Assembly: GCF_014203735.1 (NCBI RefSeq) | Contig: NZ_JACHJQ010000003.1 | Span: 419,326-483,325 of the forward strand | DNA length: 64,000 nt | DNA from: Actinophytocola algeriensis | GTDB taxonomy: Bacteria > Actinomycetota > Actinomycetes > Mycobacteriales > Pseudonocardiaceae | Reading direction: 5' to 3' | Shown here: piece by piece, positions 47,179 to 56,195 of the stretch | Numbering within the stretch: the first letter of the stretch is position 1 | Layout of the letters: each line of letters starts with the position of its first letter | Translations under genes and position numbers: made by a program | Notes under the pieces: model-generated | The model's database searches: none | Told to the model about the DNA's origin: nothing | What the model saw: the letters and a program-made list of their open reading frames with translations, nothing else

Positions 47179-48066
47179 GTGGGCACCGTGGAGCACATCG
47201 GTCGCGGCGCGGGTCGCATCTCAGGCGATCTGGGTGACCTGATCCCGTCTCCGCGACCCCGTGCGCGGCCGCCCGCGCCGTCGAAAGACCCGGTCCGCAC
47301 CGCCGTGCGGACCTTCGGCGAGGTCCTGATCACGCTGGGCATCGTCGTGCTGCTGTTCGTGGTCTACGAGGTCTACTGGACCGACGTGATCTCCGCGGGC
47401 AAGCAGAAGGACGCGACGACCGCGCTCGACGACAAGTGGCAGCAGGAGCGTGAGGAGCACTTCACCGGCCTCGGCGAGGGCGACGGCTTCGCGAAGATGT
47501 ACATCCCCGCGTTCGGCGCCGACTACCACTTCACGATCGTCGAGGGCACCACGGCGGCGAGCCTGGAGATCGGCCCCGGCCACTACACCCAGACCGCGTA
47601 CCCGGGCCAGAGCGGCAACTTCGCGGTCGCCGGGCACCGGGTCGGCAAGGGCGCGCCGTTCAACGACATCAACCTCATCAACTCCTGCGACGCGATCGTC
47701 GTGGAGACGGCCGACAACTGGTTCGTCTACCGCGCGCTGCCGAAGGAGGAGGAGAAGGCGGGCTGGGCCGAGGGGCGGGGCTCTGAGGCGCAGTGCAAGG
47801 GCGTCTCGGTGCTCGGCGGCCCGTACGAGAACGTGATCGGGCAGCAGATCGTGCCGCCGACCGACGGCTCCGTCATCGCGCCGGTGCCGGGCTCGGACGT
47901 GGTGCCGAGCGCGGGCGAGCAGGCGGCGCTGATGACGCTCACGACGTGCCACCCCCGCTTCTCCGACAAGGAGCGCCTGATCGTGCACGCGGTGCTGGTC
48001 AAGCAGTGGCAGAAGGATCCGGGCAAGCAGGGCTGGACGCCGCCGGAGATGAAGGAGACCGCCTGA
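47179..48066 (+). CDS. Class E sortase
   Basis: A 295-residue membrane-anchored transpeptidase that attaches surface proteins. One membrane helix (about residues 50-70) precedes the sortase barrel. The catalytic His lies in AGHRVGKGAPF and the Cys and Arg in TLTTCHPRFSDKERL. Class E enzymes are typical of high-GC Gram-positives and recognise LAxTG-type signals. Start GTG 47179 after GAGAGGAG. It is divergent from crgA and is followed by an overlapping small membrane protein. No substrate gene is seen in this window. Confidence 0.92.
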   Translation: MGTVEHIGRGAGRISGDLGDLIPSPRPRARPPAPSKDPVRTAVRTFGEVLITLGIVVLLFVVYEVYWTDVISAGKQKDATTALDDKWQQEREEHFTGLGEGDGFAKMYIPAFGADYHFTIVEGTTAASLEIGPGHYTQTAYPGQSGNFAVAGHRVGKGAPFNDINLINSCDAIVVETADNWFVYRALPKEEEKAGWAEGRGSEAQCKGVSVLGGPYENVIGQQIVPPTDGSVIAPVPGSDVVPSAGEQAALMTLTTCHPRFSDKERLIVHAVLVKQWQKDPGKQGWTPPEMKETA

Positions 48067-48224
48067 TGTACGGGTGGATCTGGAACCACCTGCCGGGGCC
48101 CTTCGCCGTGCGGCTGGTGCTCGCGCTGGCACTGGTGGCCGGCGCGGTTTCGCTGCTGATGTTCGTGGTGTTCCCATGGGCGGAGCCGCTGCTGCCGTTC
48201 AACAACGTCACGACCGAGCAGTGA
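48066..48224 (+). CDS. Small membrane protein coupled to the sortase
   Basis: A 52-residue protein with one central helix (VRLVLALALVAGAVSLLMFVV). Its ATG overlaps the sortase stop (TGATG), and the short conserved-looking start MYGWIWNHLPGPFAVR is reminiscent of peptides that follow class E sortases in other actinomycetes. It may be a sortase accessory; this is inferred from coupling. Its end overlaps the convergent permease gene by 17 bases. Confidence 0.7.
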   Translation: MYGWIWNHLPGPFAVRLVLALALVAGAVSLLMFVVFPWAEPLLPFNNVTTEQ

Positions 48225-49416
48225 GCGCGCGGCCGCCGAGTCCGACCGCGAACACGGCGAGCCCCACCAGCACGGAGCCGAGCGGCAGCGTGGCCGCGAG
48301 CAGCAGGCAGCCCGCGAGCCCGATGACGTTGAGCGCCTTCGGCCACCGCCGGTCGGCGCCGGTCTGGGTGGCGGCCGACAGGTTGGCGATCGCGTAGTAG
48401 ACCAGCACGCCGAACGACGAGAAGCCGATCACGGCGCGGAGATCGGTCGTCAGCACCAGGACGCACACGAGCACGCCGACGACCAGTTCGGCCCGGTGCG
48501 GCACGGCGAAGCGCGGGTGCACTGCCGCGAGCCAGTGGGGCAGGTCGCGCTCACGAGCCATGGCGAGCGTGGTGCGCCCGACACCCGCGATCAACGCGAG
48601 CAGTGCACCGAGACTGGCCGCCGCGGCGCCCACCGTGACCACGGCGGTCCACTGTGGAACGGCCGCGGCGAGCGGGGCGTCCTCCTGCGCGATCCGTTGC
48701 GCCCCAAGGGTGTGCAGGAGGGTGAGACCGACCGCGAGGTAGACGAGCAAGGCGCCCGCGAGCGCGGCGAGGATCGCGCGGGGGATGGTCTTCCTCGGCT
48801 CACGCACCTCCTCGCCGAGTGTCGCGATGCGCGCGTACCCGGCGAACGCGAAGAAGAGCAAACCGGCCGCCTGCAACACATCCAGCGGCCCGGGCGGGTC
48901 CGCCGCGGGCCCGGTGGCTCGCGGTCCATCCACAAGCGACAGTGCGATCACGCCGCACAGAACCACAAGCACGACGACGAGCAGCACTTTGGTGACGAGA
49001 GCGGTACGCGTGATCCCGCGGAGGTTCACCACGACGAGCAGCACGACAGCGGCGACCGCCACCGGCTTGGCCGCTCCCGGCGCGACATACGTCGCGAACG
49101 TGAGCGCCATGGCCGCACAGCTGGCGGTCTTCCCGACGACGAAGCCCCACCCGGCGGTGAACCCCCACCAGGGCCCGAGCCGCTCCCGGCCGTAGACGTA
49201 GGTGCCTCCGGAGGACGGGTAGGCGGCCGCGAGCTGAGCCGAGGCCACCGCGTTGCAGTAGGCGACGAACCCGGCGATGAGGATCGCCGCGGGCAACCAG
49301 CCCCCGGCACTGGCCGCGGCGGGGGTGAACACGGCGAACACCCCGGCGCCGAGCATGGACCCGAGCCCGATGGCGGTCGCGTCGAGCGTGCCGAGGCGAC
49401 GGGCCAGGTCGGTCAT
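48208..49416 (-). CDS. Amino acid permease (APC family)
   Basis: A 402-residue transporter with about twelve helices. The first helix carries the APC substrate-binding signature GLGSMLGAGVFAVF, and FFAFAGYARIATLGEEVREP is the helix-6 unwound region and following loop. The substrate is not decided; cationic or small neutral amino acids are common for this subfamily. Start ATG 49416 with CGGGAG upstream. It is divergent from trpG. Confidence 0.88.
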   Translation of the reverse strand: MTDLARRLGTLDATAIGLGSMLGAGVFAVFTPAAASAGGWLPAAILIAGFVAYCNAVASAQLAAAYPSSGGTYVYGRERLGPWWGFTAGWGFVVGKTASCAAMALTFATYVAPGAAKPVAVAAVVLLVVVNLRGITRTALVTKVLLVVVLVVLCGVIALSLVDGPRATGPAADPPGPLDVLQAAGLLFFAFAGYARIATLGEEVREPRKTIPRAILAALAGALLVYLAVGLTLLHTLGAQRIAQEDAPLAAAVPQWTAVVTVGAAAASLGALLALIAGVGRTTLAMARERDLPHWLAAVHPRFAVPHRAELVVGVLVCVLVLTTDLRAVIGFSSFGVLVYYAIANLSAATQTGADRRWPKALNVIGLAGCLLLAATLPLGSVLVGLAVFAVGLGGRALTARS

Positions 49417-49434
49417 GGAGGGCTCCCGGGGCAG

Positions 49435-49440
49435 TATCGT
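49435..49440 (+). promoter_or_regulatory. -10 element for the glutamine amidotransferase gene
   Basis: TATCGT lies seven bases before the ATG at 49448, and no ribosome site is present, so the transcript is probably leaderless. Confidence 0.5.
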
Positions 49441-49447
49441 CTGGGGT

Positions 49448-50095
49448 ATGCGCGTGCTGGTGGTCGACAACTACGACAGCTTCGTCTACAACCTGGTCCA
49501 GTATCTGGCCCAGCTGGGAACGGAGTGTGTCGTCCTGCGCAACGACGCTCCCGAGCTGGTGTCGTCGGTGGTCGACGACGTGGACGCCGTGTTGCTGAGC
49601 CCAGGACCCAGCACGCCGGAGCGCGCCGGGGCGAGCATCGATGTCGTGCGCTGGTGCGCCGCCGCGGGCCGGCCGTTGCTGGGGGTGTGCCTCGGTCACC
49701 AGGCGATCGGGGTCGCCTACGGCGGGACGGTCGACCGGGCGCCGGAGCTGTTGCACGGCAAGACGAGCCGGGTGCAGCACAAGGGCGTCGGCGTGCTGGC
49801 CGGGCTGCCGGATCCGTTCACGGCCACCCGGTACCACTCGTTGACCGTGCTGCCCGAAACGGTGCCCGCCGAGTTCGAGGTGACCGGGGAGACGGATTCC
49901 GGGGTGGTGATGGCCATGCGGCACCGGTCGCTGCCCATCGAGGGCGTGCAGTTCCATCCCGAGTCCGTGTTGACCGAGGGCGGGCACCGGATGCTGGCCA
50001 ACTGGCTTCGGATCGCCGGGTTCGAGGTGCGCGAGGAGCGGGTGCGGGAACTGGAGAACGCCATGCGAAACCTGGCTGAGGCCGCTCGCGCGTAG
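49448..50095 (+). CDS. pabA: Glutamine amidotransferase, TrpG/PabA type
   Basis: A 215-residue class I glutamine amidotransferase that supplies ammonia for anthranilate or 4-amino-4-deoxychorismate synthesis. N-terminal VVDNYDSFVYNLVQYL, the oxyanion strand SPGPSTPE, the catalytic Cys in GVCLGHQAIG, and the His-Glu pair in GVQFHPESVLTEGG are all present. Its place beside pknB matches mycobacterial Rv0013. The large subunit partner is not in the window. The stop abuts the stop of the convergent oxidoreductase with no gap. Confidence 0.93.
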   Translation: MRVLVVDNYDSFVYNLVQYLAQLGTECVVLRNDAPELVSSVVDDVDAVLLSPGPSTPERAGASIDVVRWCAAAGRPLLGVCLGHQAIGVAYGGTVDRAPELLHGKTSRVQHKGVGVLAGLPDPFTATRYHSLTVLPETVPAEFEVTGETDSGVVMAMRHRSLPIEGVQFHPESVLTEGGHRMLANWLRIAGFEVREERVRELENAMRNLAEAARA

Positions 50096-51157
50096 TCACT
50101 CCGAGCGCGGCACCTGCGGCGACCCGCCATGCACGGCGGCGCTCGCCAGCGTCTGACCGATCGCCGGTGCGTGCTTGAACAGGTGCGCGCCCCAGACCAC
50201 CGTCACCGGGCCCGTGGTCGAGACGTGGACGCCGTCCCTCAGGACGGTCGGGGTGTCGCAGTAGACCTCTTCGACGATCTCGTCGTCGACGCCTACCAGC
50301 GTGTCGTGGATGTAGGTCAGCGCGAGCTCGCGGGAGTGGTCGATCACCTCGGCGCGGCCGCGTTCCCAGAACTCCAGCTCTGTCGGCAGGTGCAGCCCCA
50401 CCGTCCACAGGCCAGGGCCCGCCATGTGCTGGTAGCTCGTCACGCCGTCGCGCCAGGACTGGGTGTCGTCGATCCAGCACGGGGGTGTCACGTCCGGGTC
50501 CTTCAGCCGGAACGTGAACCGCACGTGGTGGGACAGCTGGCTCGGCAGGTACAGGTCCACCTGTGCCGCCAGGTCGACCGAGCCGCGGCCCGCCGCCACG
50601 ACCACGTGGTCGACCTCGTGCACACCGTTCGAACCGTGCAGCTCCACCCAGTCCTCGTGGGGTTCTATGCGGTGGATGTGTTCCCGGCGGATGCGGTTGC
50701 CGATCGCGGCACGGAGGAACCTGCCGGTCGCCGGGGCGTCGATCACGCCGCCCGCCGGGTCGATCAGTGCCGGGCCCGGCAGTGCCTCCACCGGCAGGCC
50801 CAGTTCGGCCGTGTCCAGGTCGTCCTCGTCGACGAAGGTGTGGTCGGCGCCCGCGTCTTCCATCGCGTCGGCCCATTCCTCGGCGATCGGGCCGGTCACG
50901 ACCACGGTCTGCTGGCCAAGCAGGCGGTTGCCCGCCCGGTGCGTCCAGTCCGCCCACAGACCCGCGGCCGCCGCCGCGTACGCGACCAGGCCCGGGTCGC
51001 CGTGGGCCAGGCGGAAGATCCGGGAGCTGCCCGCCGACCTGGCGGCCATCGGGGCACCCGTCTCGTACACGACCACCTCGGAGCCGTGCCGCAGGAGCGC
51101 GTACGCCGTCGACAGGCCGACTACGCCAGCCCCGACGACGGCGGTACGCATCTGCAT
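50096..51157 (-). CDS. FAD-dependent oxidoreductase (DAO/sarcosine oxidase-like)
   Basis: A 353-residue flavoenzyme. The FAD fold begins at the N-terminus (TAVVGAGVVGLSTAYALLRH) with the ARSAGSSRIFRLAHGD segment after it, typical of sarcosine/N-methyl-amino-acid and D-amino-acid oxidases. A flavin-contact region near the end reads WGAHLFKHAPAIGQ. The substrate is unknown. The start is ATG 51157 or 51151, about eight bases after the pknB stop, so it is appended to the kinase operon. This gene is not part of the mycobacterial operon. Confidence 0.85.
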   Translation of the reverse strand: MQMRTAVVGAGVVGLSTAYALLRHGSEVVVYETGAPMAARSAGSSRIFRLAHGDPGLVAYAAAAAGLWADWTHRAGNRLLGQQTVVVTGPIAEEWADAMEDAGADHTFVDEDDLDTAELGLPVEALPGPALIDPAGGVIDAPATGRFLRAAIGNRIRREHIHRIEPHEDWVELHGSNGVHEVDHVVVAAGRGSVDLAAQVDLYLPSQLSHHVRFTFRLKDPDVTPPCWIDDTQSWRDGVTSYQHMAGPGLWTVGLHLPTELEFWERGRAEVIDHSRELALTYIHDTLVGVDDEIVEEVYCDTPTVLRDGVHVSTTGPVTVVWGAHLFKHAPAIGQTLASAAVHGGSPQVPRSE

Positions 51158-51164
51158 GAGCCGG

Positions 51165-53156
51165 TCAGCGTCCTCCGCCGATTCCTGGCTTGCCGACGAT
51201 GATGCCCACGTCCTGGTCCTTGTCGATCTGCGAGCCCGCGCCCTGTTCCTGATCGAGGATCCGGTCGAACTCGGCCGGGTTCTGGGTGTCGGTCTCCTCG
51301 GTGTCGAAGCTGCCGGTCCAGCCCTGCTGCCGCAGAAGCTGTTCCGCGTCCTGCTCCGTCAACCCGATCAGGCTCGGCATCGAGATCTTGTCGTTCTGCT
51401 GGTCACCCTTCGACACGACCAGCGTGATCTCGGTGCCCGGCTCGTGCTCGCCGCCCTTCGGGTTCTGGTCGATCACCTGGTTGGCGGGCTTGTCGGACGA
51501 CTGCTCCTCGCGCTTCACGGTGAACCCGAGGCTCTCGAGGTTGCCCTTGGCGGTTTCGAAGTCCTGGCCGATCAGGTTCGGGACCGAGGACTGCTCCTTG
51601 GCCTTGCCGATCGTGATCTTGACGGGCGCGTTCTGCGCGGCCTGGGTGCCGCTCGGCGGGTCCTGTGCGACGACCTTGCCGACCAGCGACTCGTCGTCGA
51701 CCTCTTCCTCGGTGGTCGTCGGGTCGAGGGTCAGGCCGGCCTTCTCCAGCTCGGCGCGGGCCTCGTCCGGCGTCTTGCCGCTCAGCTCCGGGACCGTCTT
51801 CTTCGGCGCCTCCCGGCCGACGCGCAGCACGACCACCGACGACTTGCTCACCTTCGTGCCCGGCGCGGGGTTGGTCTCCACCACCTTGCCGATGGAGTCC
51901 GGCCCGCACTGGCCCGGTTCGCTCGTCGGCGTCGGCTGGCAGAAGACCTCGTCGATCCGCACCTCGAAGCCGCGGCCCTGGAGCTCCTCGCGGGCGTCGA
52001 TCTCCGTCTGGCTGACCACGTCCGGCACCGTCACCTGCTCGGACGCCGGCTCGTCGCCGAACGCCGTGCTCATCAGCCAGATCAGCACCGCGATCAACGC
52101 CACGCCGAGCACGGTGAGGAGCGCGATCAGCCAGCCCTTGCGGCGCTTGCGCCTGCGCTCCTCCTCGTCGTCCTCGTACGGGTCGTAGTCGTCGGGGTCC
52201 TCGGCGAGCGCCGCGGGCCGGTGCCTGCCGCGCTGCGGCGGCATCGCGGTGGTCCTGCCCTGCGACAGGATCGTGGTGCGGTCCTCGTCGGTCATCACCA
52301 TCGGTGCGAGCGGTCGCTGTCCGGACAGCACGCGGACCAGGTCGGTGCGCATCTCGGCGGCCGACTGGTAGCGGTTCGGCGCGCCCTTCGCCATCGCCTT
52401 CAGCACGATCGCGTCCAGCGCCGGGTTGACCCTCGGGTTCAGCGCCGACGGCGGCTTCGGGTCCTCCCGCACGTGCTGGTAGGCGACCGCGACCGGCGAG
52501 TCACCGGTGAACGGCGGCTCACCCGTGAGCAGCTCGAACAGCACGCAGCCCGCCGCGTACACGTCGCTTCGCGCGTCGACCTGCTCGCCGCGGGCCTGCT
52601 CGGGGGACAGGTACTGGGCGGTGCCTATCACGGCGGCCGTCTGCGTGACCGCGGCCTGGCCGTCGTGGATGGCGCGGGCGATGCCGAAGTCCATCACCTT
52701 GACCGCACCGGTCTTGGTGATCATGACGTTGGCCGGCTTGACGTCGCGGTGGATGATGCCGTGGCGGTGTGAGAAGTCCAGTGCGGCGGAGACGTCGGCC
52801 ATGATCTCCATGGCGCGCTGACCGGGGAGGGGGCCCTCGGTCTTCACGATGTCGCGCAGCGTCCGCCCGTCCACGTACTCCATGACGATGTACGGGAGGG
52901 GGCCGTGCTCGGTCCTGGTCTCGCCCGTGTCGTACACGGCCACGATCGCCGGGTGGTTCAGGGCGGCCGCGTTCTGGGCCTCGCGCCGGAACCGCTCCTG
53001 GAACTGCGGGTCGCGAGCGAGGTCCTGACGCAGCACCTTCACCGCGACATCACGCCCGAGACGGACGTCGCGACCCTTGTGCACCTCGGACATGCCGCCG
53101 TAACCGAGCGTGTCGCCCAGTTCGTAGCGGTTCGAGAGCAGTCTCGGTGTGGTCAT
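51165..53156 (-). CDS. pknB: Serine/threonine protein kinase PknB with four PASTA domains
   Basis: A 663-residue receptor kinase that senses muropeptides or lipid II and controls wall growth. The cytoplasmic kinase (about 10-275) has GYGGMSEVHKG, VAVKVL, HRDVKPAN and DFGIA, with threonines in the activation loop (VTQTAAVIGTAQYLSPEQ). A charged juxtamembrane region leads to one helix (about 345-370), then four PASTA domains to the end. The first PASTA has an insert with two cysteines (CQPTPTSEPGQC). Start ATG 53156; 79 bases separate it from pknA. Confidence 0.96.
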   Translation of the reverse strand: MTTPRLLSNRYELGDTLGYGGMSEVHKGRDVRLGRDVAVKVLRQDLARDPQFQERFRREAQNAAALNHPAIVAVYDTGETRTEHGPLPYIVMEYVDGRTLRDIVKTEGPLPGQRAMEIMADVSAALDFSHRHGIIHRDVKPANVMITKTGAVKVMDFGIARAIHDGQAAVTQTAAVIGTAQYLSPEQARGEQVDARSDVYAAGCVLFELLTGEPPFTGDSPVAVAYQHVREDPKPPSALNPRVNPALDAIVLKAMAKGAPNRYQSAAEMRTDLVRVLSGQRPLAPMVMTDEDRTTILSQGRTTAMPPQRGRHRPAALAEDPDDYDPYEDDEEERRRKRRKGWLIALLTVLGVALIAVLIWLMSTAFGDEPASEQVTVPDVVSQTEIDAREELQGRGFEVRIDEVFCQPTPTSEPGQCGPDSIGKVVETNPAPGTKVSKSSVVVLRVGREAPKKTVPELSGKTPDEARAELEKAGLTLDPTTTEEEVDDESLVGKVVAQDPPSGTQAAQNAPVKITIGKAKEQSSVPNLIGQDFETAKGNLESLGFTVKREEQSSDKPANQVIDQNPKGGEHEPGTEITLVVSKGDQQNDKISMPSLIGLTEQDAEQLLRQQGWTGSFDTEETDTQNPAEFDRILDQEQGAGSQIDKDQDVGIIVGKPGIGGGR

Positions 53157-53235
53157 CGGTCTTTCGTCTCGATCCTCGTCGGGTGTGCGCCGCTCGCGCC
53201 CATGATGCCTGTCCGGTTCCGGTGAACGCCGTGAG

Positions 53236-54696
53236 TCATCGCGGCGGTTCCTCATCTTCCTCGCAGCGCACTGATACTTCGGTCTCCACCGGCATCCGCC
53301 CTTCCGGCGCGACCTCGGTCACCGTGCACCGGCTCATGTCGTCTGGCGGTTCCCCGAACTGGTTCGTCACCGTCGGGACCAAGCCGGCTTTCTCCAGGGT
53401 GTCGGAGGCGAAGGCGGCCGTGCGGCCGACGAACAAACCCTCGTCGACCTCCACGTACTTGTTCTTCGTCGGGATGCCGGTCATCGGCGGGTTGCCTGGT
53501 GCCTCTTCGCCGCTGTCCTCGTCTTCGTTGACAGGATTCTCGTCGTTGCCCGCCGGCGCCGAGGTGCTCTCCGGCGTCGATCTGCCGTCGGTGTCCCGGT
53601 CGGCGCCGAGCAACGATGCCACGCCGAGCACGGCGAGCACCAGAAGTACCACACCGAGGACGATGAGCAGAGCCCAGAGTCCGACCTTCCCGCGCCGCGG
53701 CGGCCGCGGAGGGGGCCCCATGGGGAAGGACCCCGTGCCCGCCGTCGCGTGCGGCGCGCTGGGCGGCCCGATCGGAAGCATGCTGGGGTTGCTGGCACCC
53801 GGGGCGCCCACGTACTGCGCGACCCGGCCCGACGGCGCGGGCAGCGGGTGCCCGGCACGCACCGCGGCCACCGCGGCCGCGAACTCGCCACCGCTCGCGT
53901 ACCGCTGCGCCGGGTCCTTCACCAGTGTTGCCTCGATCACCGCGCGGGCGTACATCGGCACGTCGGGCGGCAGCGGCGGCGGTGCGTCGCGGATGTGCAT
54001 CATCGCGACCGTCACCGCGTTCTCCGACAGGAACGGCCGGTGCCCGGCGAGGCACTCGTAGCCGACCACCGCGAGCGAGTACACGTCGCTGGCCGGCGAG
54101 GCCTCGTGCCCCAAGGCCTGCTCCGGCGCGATGTAGTGGGCGGTGCCCATGACCATGCCCGACCGGGTCACCGGTGCCGCGTCGGCGGCCTTCGCGATGC
54201 CGAAGTCGGTCAGCTTCACCACGATGCGGCCGTCCGCGCCGGGGGTGACCATGATGTTGCCCGGCTTCACGTCCCGGTGGACGTAACCACGTTCGTGCGC
54301 GGCCTGCAGCGCGTTGCCGGCCTGCTCCAGGATTTCGAGCGTGTACTCCGCGGACAGCCGCCGGTCCTTGGCGAGGATCGCCGCGAGCGGGTCGCCCTCG
54401 ACCAGTTCCATCACCAGGTACGCGGTGTCCTTGGGGCCGTCGACGATCGCCGCGGTCTCGCCGTAGTCGTGGACCGCGGCGATGCCGGGGTGGTTCAGCG
54501 ACGCGGTCGTGCGGGCCTCGGTGCGGAAGCGGTGCAGGAACTCGGCGTCGCCGCACAGCTCCGGCTTGAGCACCTTGATGGCGACGGCCCGGTCGAGCCG
54601 CGTGTCCGCCGCTTCCCAGACCTCGCCCATGCCGCCGACGGCGATGCGGTTCGCGAGCCGGTAGCGGTCGGCCAGGAGCTGCCCTGACGTCAGCAT
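53236..54696 (-). CDS. pknA: Serine/threonine protein kinase PknA with a single PASTA-like domain
   Basis: A 486-residue membrane kinase. Catalytic motifs are [25 protein letters not shown] and DFGIAKAAD; the activation loop reads [17 protein letters not shown]. After a Pro/Gly linker a membrane helix (about 345-368) leads to an acidic stretch and one PASTA-like domain ([17 protein letters not shown] to the end). Mycobacterial PknA lacks such an outer PASTA part, so this kinase may itself sense the wall. Start ATG 54696, two bases after the pbpA stop. Confidence 0.95.
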   Translation of the reverse strand: MLTSGQLLADRYRLANRIAVGGMGEVWEAADTRLDRAVAIKVLKPELCGDAEFLHRFRTEARTTASLNHPGIAAVHDYGETAAIVDGPKDTAYLVMELVEGDPLAAILAKDRRLSAEYTLEILEQAGNALQAAHERGYVHRDVKPGNIMVTPGADGRIVVKLTDFGIAKAADAAPVTRSGMVMGTAHYIAPEQALGHEASPASDVYSLAVVGYECLAGHRPFLSENAVTVAMMHIRDAPPPLPPDVPMYARAVIEATLVKDPAQRYASGGEFAAAVAAVRAGHPLPAPSGRVAQYVGAPGASNPSMLPIGPPSAPHATAGTGSFPMGPPPRPPRRGKVGLWALLIVLGVVLLVLAVLGVASLLGADRDTDGRSTPESTSAPAGNDENPVNEDEDSGEEAPGNPPMTGIPTKNKYVEVDEGLFVGRTAAFASDTLEKAGLVPTVTNQFGEPPDDMSRCTVTEVAPEGRMPVETEVSVRCEEDEEPPR

Positions 54697-54698
54697 GC

Positions 54699-56195
54699 TC
54701 AGCTCCCCCCGACCAGCGCTTCGATCGTCGCCCGCCCGACCGCCGCGGACAGCTTGCCGCCGGTCGCGGCGACGTCCTTGCTTTCTACCACCACGGCGAC
54801 GGCGATCTGGGGGTTATCGGCAGGTGCGAACGCCACGTACCACGCGAACGGCGGGGCGTTCTTCGGGTCGACGCCGGTCTCGGCGGTGCCGGTCTTCGAC
54901 GCGATGGTCAGGTCGTCGCGCTTGCCGCCACCGCCGGTGTTCTCCTCCGACTTGACCATCATGTCGCGCAGCTCGGCCGCGTCGTCGCTGGACATGGCCT
55001 CGCCGAGGGACTCCTCGTCGTAGCCGGAGATCTCGTCGAGGTCCGGCGCGAGGATCCGCTGCACGAGTTGCGGTCGCATCCGCTCGCCGCCGTTGGCGAT
55101 GGACGCCGCGATCGACGCGTTCTCCAGCGCGGTCATGCGGACGTCCTTCTGACCGATGCCGGACTGGAACAGCGCCGCCCGGTCGGAGATCACCATGCAC
55201 TGGTCGTCGGCGCGCGGTCCGATGCAGGAGGGCACCACCGACATCGGGATCCGCAGGTCGGTCTCACCGATGCCGAACTTCGCCGCCTGGTCCCGCAGCT
55301 TGTCCTCACCGAGCTCGTCGGCCAGCTGCGCGAACGCCGTGTTGCACGAGTTCTGCAGCGCGGACTCCAGCGAGCCGGTACCGCAGGTGCTGCGGCTGTA
55401 GTTCGCGAGACAGGTGTTCTCGTCGGTGTCGCAGTTCGTGTCGCCGTTGATCACGTTGATGCCAGCGGCGGTCGTGACCCGGCTGTCCTTGTTCTTGCCG
55501 TCCGCGAGCCCGGCGGCGGCGGTGACCAGCTTGAACGTCGAACCCGGCGCGTAGTTCTCCGAGATCGCGCGGTTCAGCATCGGCTTCTCGTCGGTCTGGT
55601 AGCTGTTCCAGGCCTGTTGCTGCTGCTCACCGTCCTGGCTCGCGAGACCGCTCGGGTCGTAGGACGGCGTGGACACCATCGCGAGGATCTGGCCGTCGTC
55701 CGGCTTGATCGCCACCACGGCGCCGGTGAAGCCGTTGGCCATCATCGCGTCGTAGGCGGCCTTCTGCACCTTCGAGTTGACCGTGGTGACGATGTTGCCG
55801 CCACGCGGGTCGCGGCCGGTGATCAGGTCGGACAGCCGCCGCACGAACAGCCGGTCGTCGGAGCCGTTGAGGATCTCGTCCTCCGCGCTCTCCAGCCCGG
55901 TCGAGCCGTAGCGCACCGAGTAGAAGCCGGTGACCGGCGCGTACAGCGGGCCGTCGAGGTAGGTCCGCTGGTACTGCAGGCGCCCGCTGGTCGACTTGAC
56001 GTTGGCGATGATCTGGTCGTCGGAGGTGAGGATCTTGCCGCGCTGCCGCGCGTACTCCTCGAGCAGGACCCGCTGGTTGCGCGAGTCGGTGCGGTAGTCG
56101 TCGGCCTTCACGATCTGGATGTACGTGGCGTTGGCCAGCAGCAGCACGATCATCGCGAGCATGGCGAGGCCGACACGGCGCAGCGGGGTGTTCAT
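54699..56195 (-). CDS. pbpA: Penicillin-binding protein A (class B transpeptidase)
   Basis: A 498-residue transpeptidase that cross-links peptidoglycan. One N-terminal membrane anchor (about 8-28) is followed by a pedestal region and the penicillin-binding domain with GSTFK (the SxxK serine), SCN in [11 protein letters not shown], and KTGTAET. An additional cysteine group (CDTDENTC) lies in an insert. The ATG overlaps the rodA stop. It works with RodA as a glycosyltransferase-transpeptidase pair under PknA/PknB control. Confidence 0.96.
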   Translation of the reverse strand: MNTPLRRVGLAMLAMIVLLLANATYIQIVKADDYRTDSRNQRVLLEEYARQRGKILTSDDQIIANVKSTSGRLQYQRTYLDGPLYAPVTGFYSVRYGSTGLESAEDEILNGSDDRLFVRRLSDLITGRDPRGGNIVTTVNSKVQKAAYDAMMANGFTGAVVAIKPDDGQILAMVSTPSYDPSGLASQDGEQQQQAWNSYQTDEKPMLNRAISENYAPGSTFKLVTAAAGLADGKNKDSRVTTAAGINVINGDTNCDTDENTCLANYSRSTCGTGSLESALQNSCNTAFAQLADELGEDKLRDQAAKFGIGETDLRIPMSVVPSCIGPRADDQCMVISDRAALFQSGIGQKDVRMTALENASIAASIANGGERMRPQLVQRILAPDLDEISGYDEESLGEAMSSDDAAELRDMMVKSEENTGGGGKRDDLTIASKTGTAETGVDPKNAPPFAWYVAFAPADNPQIAVAVVVESKDVAATGGKLSAAVGRATIEALVGGS

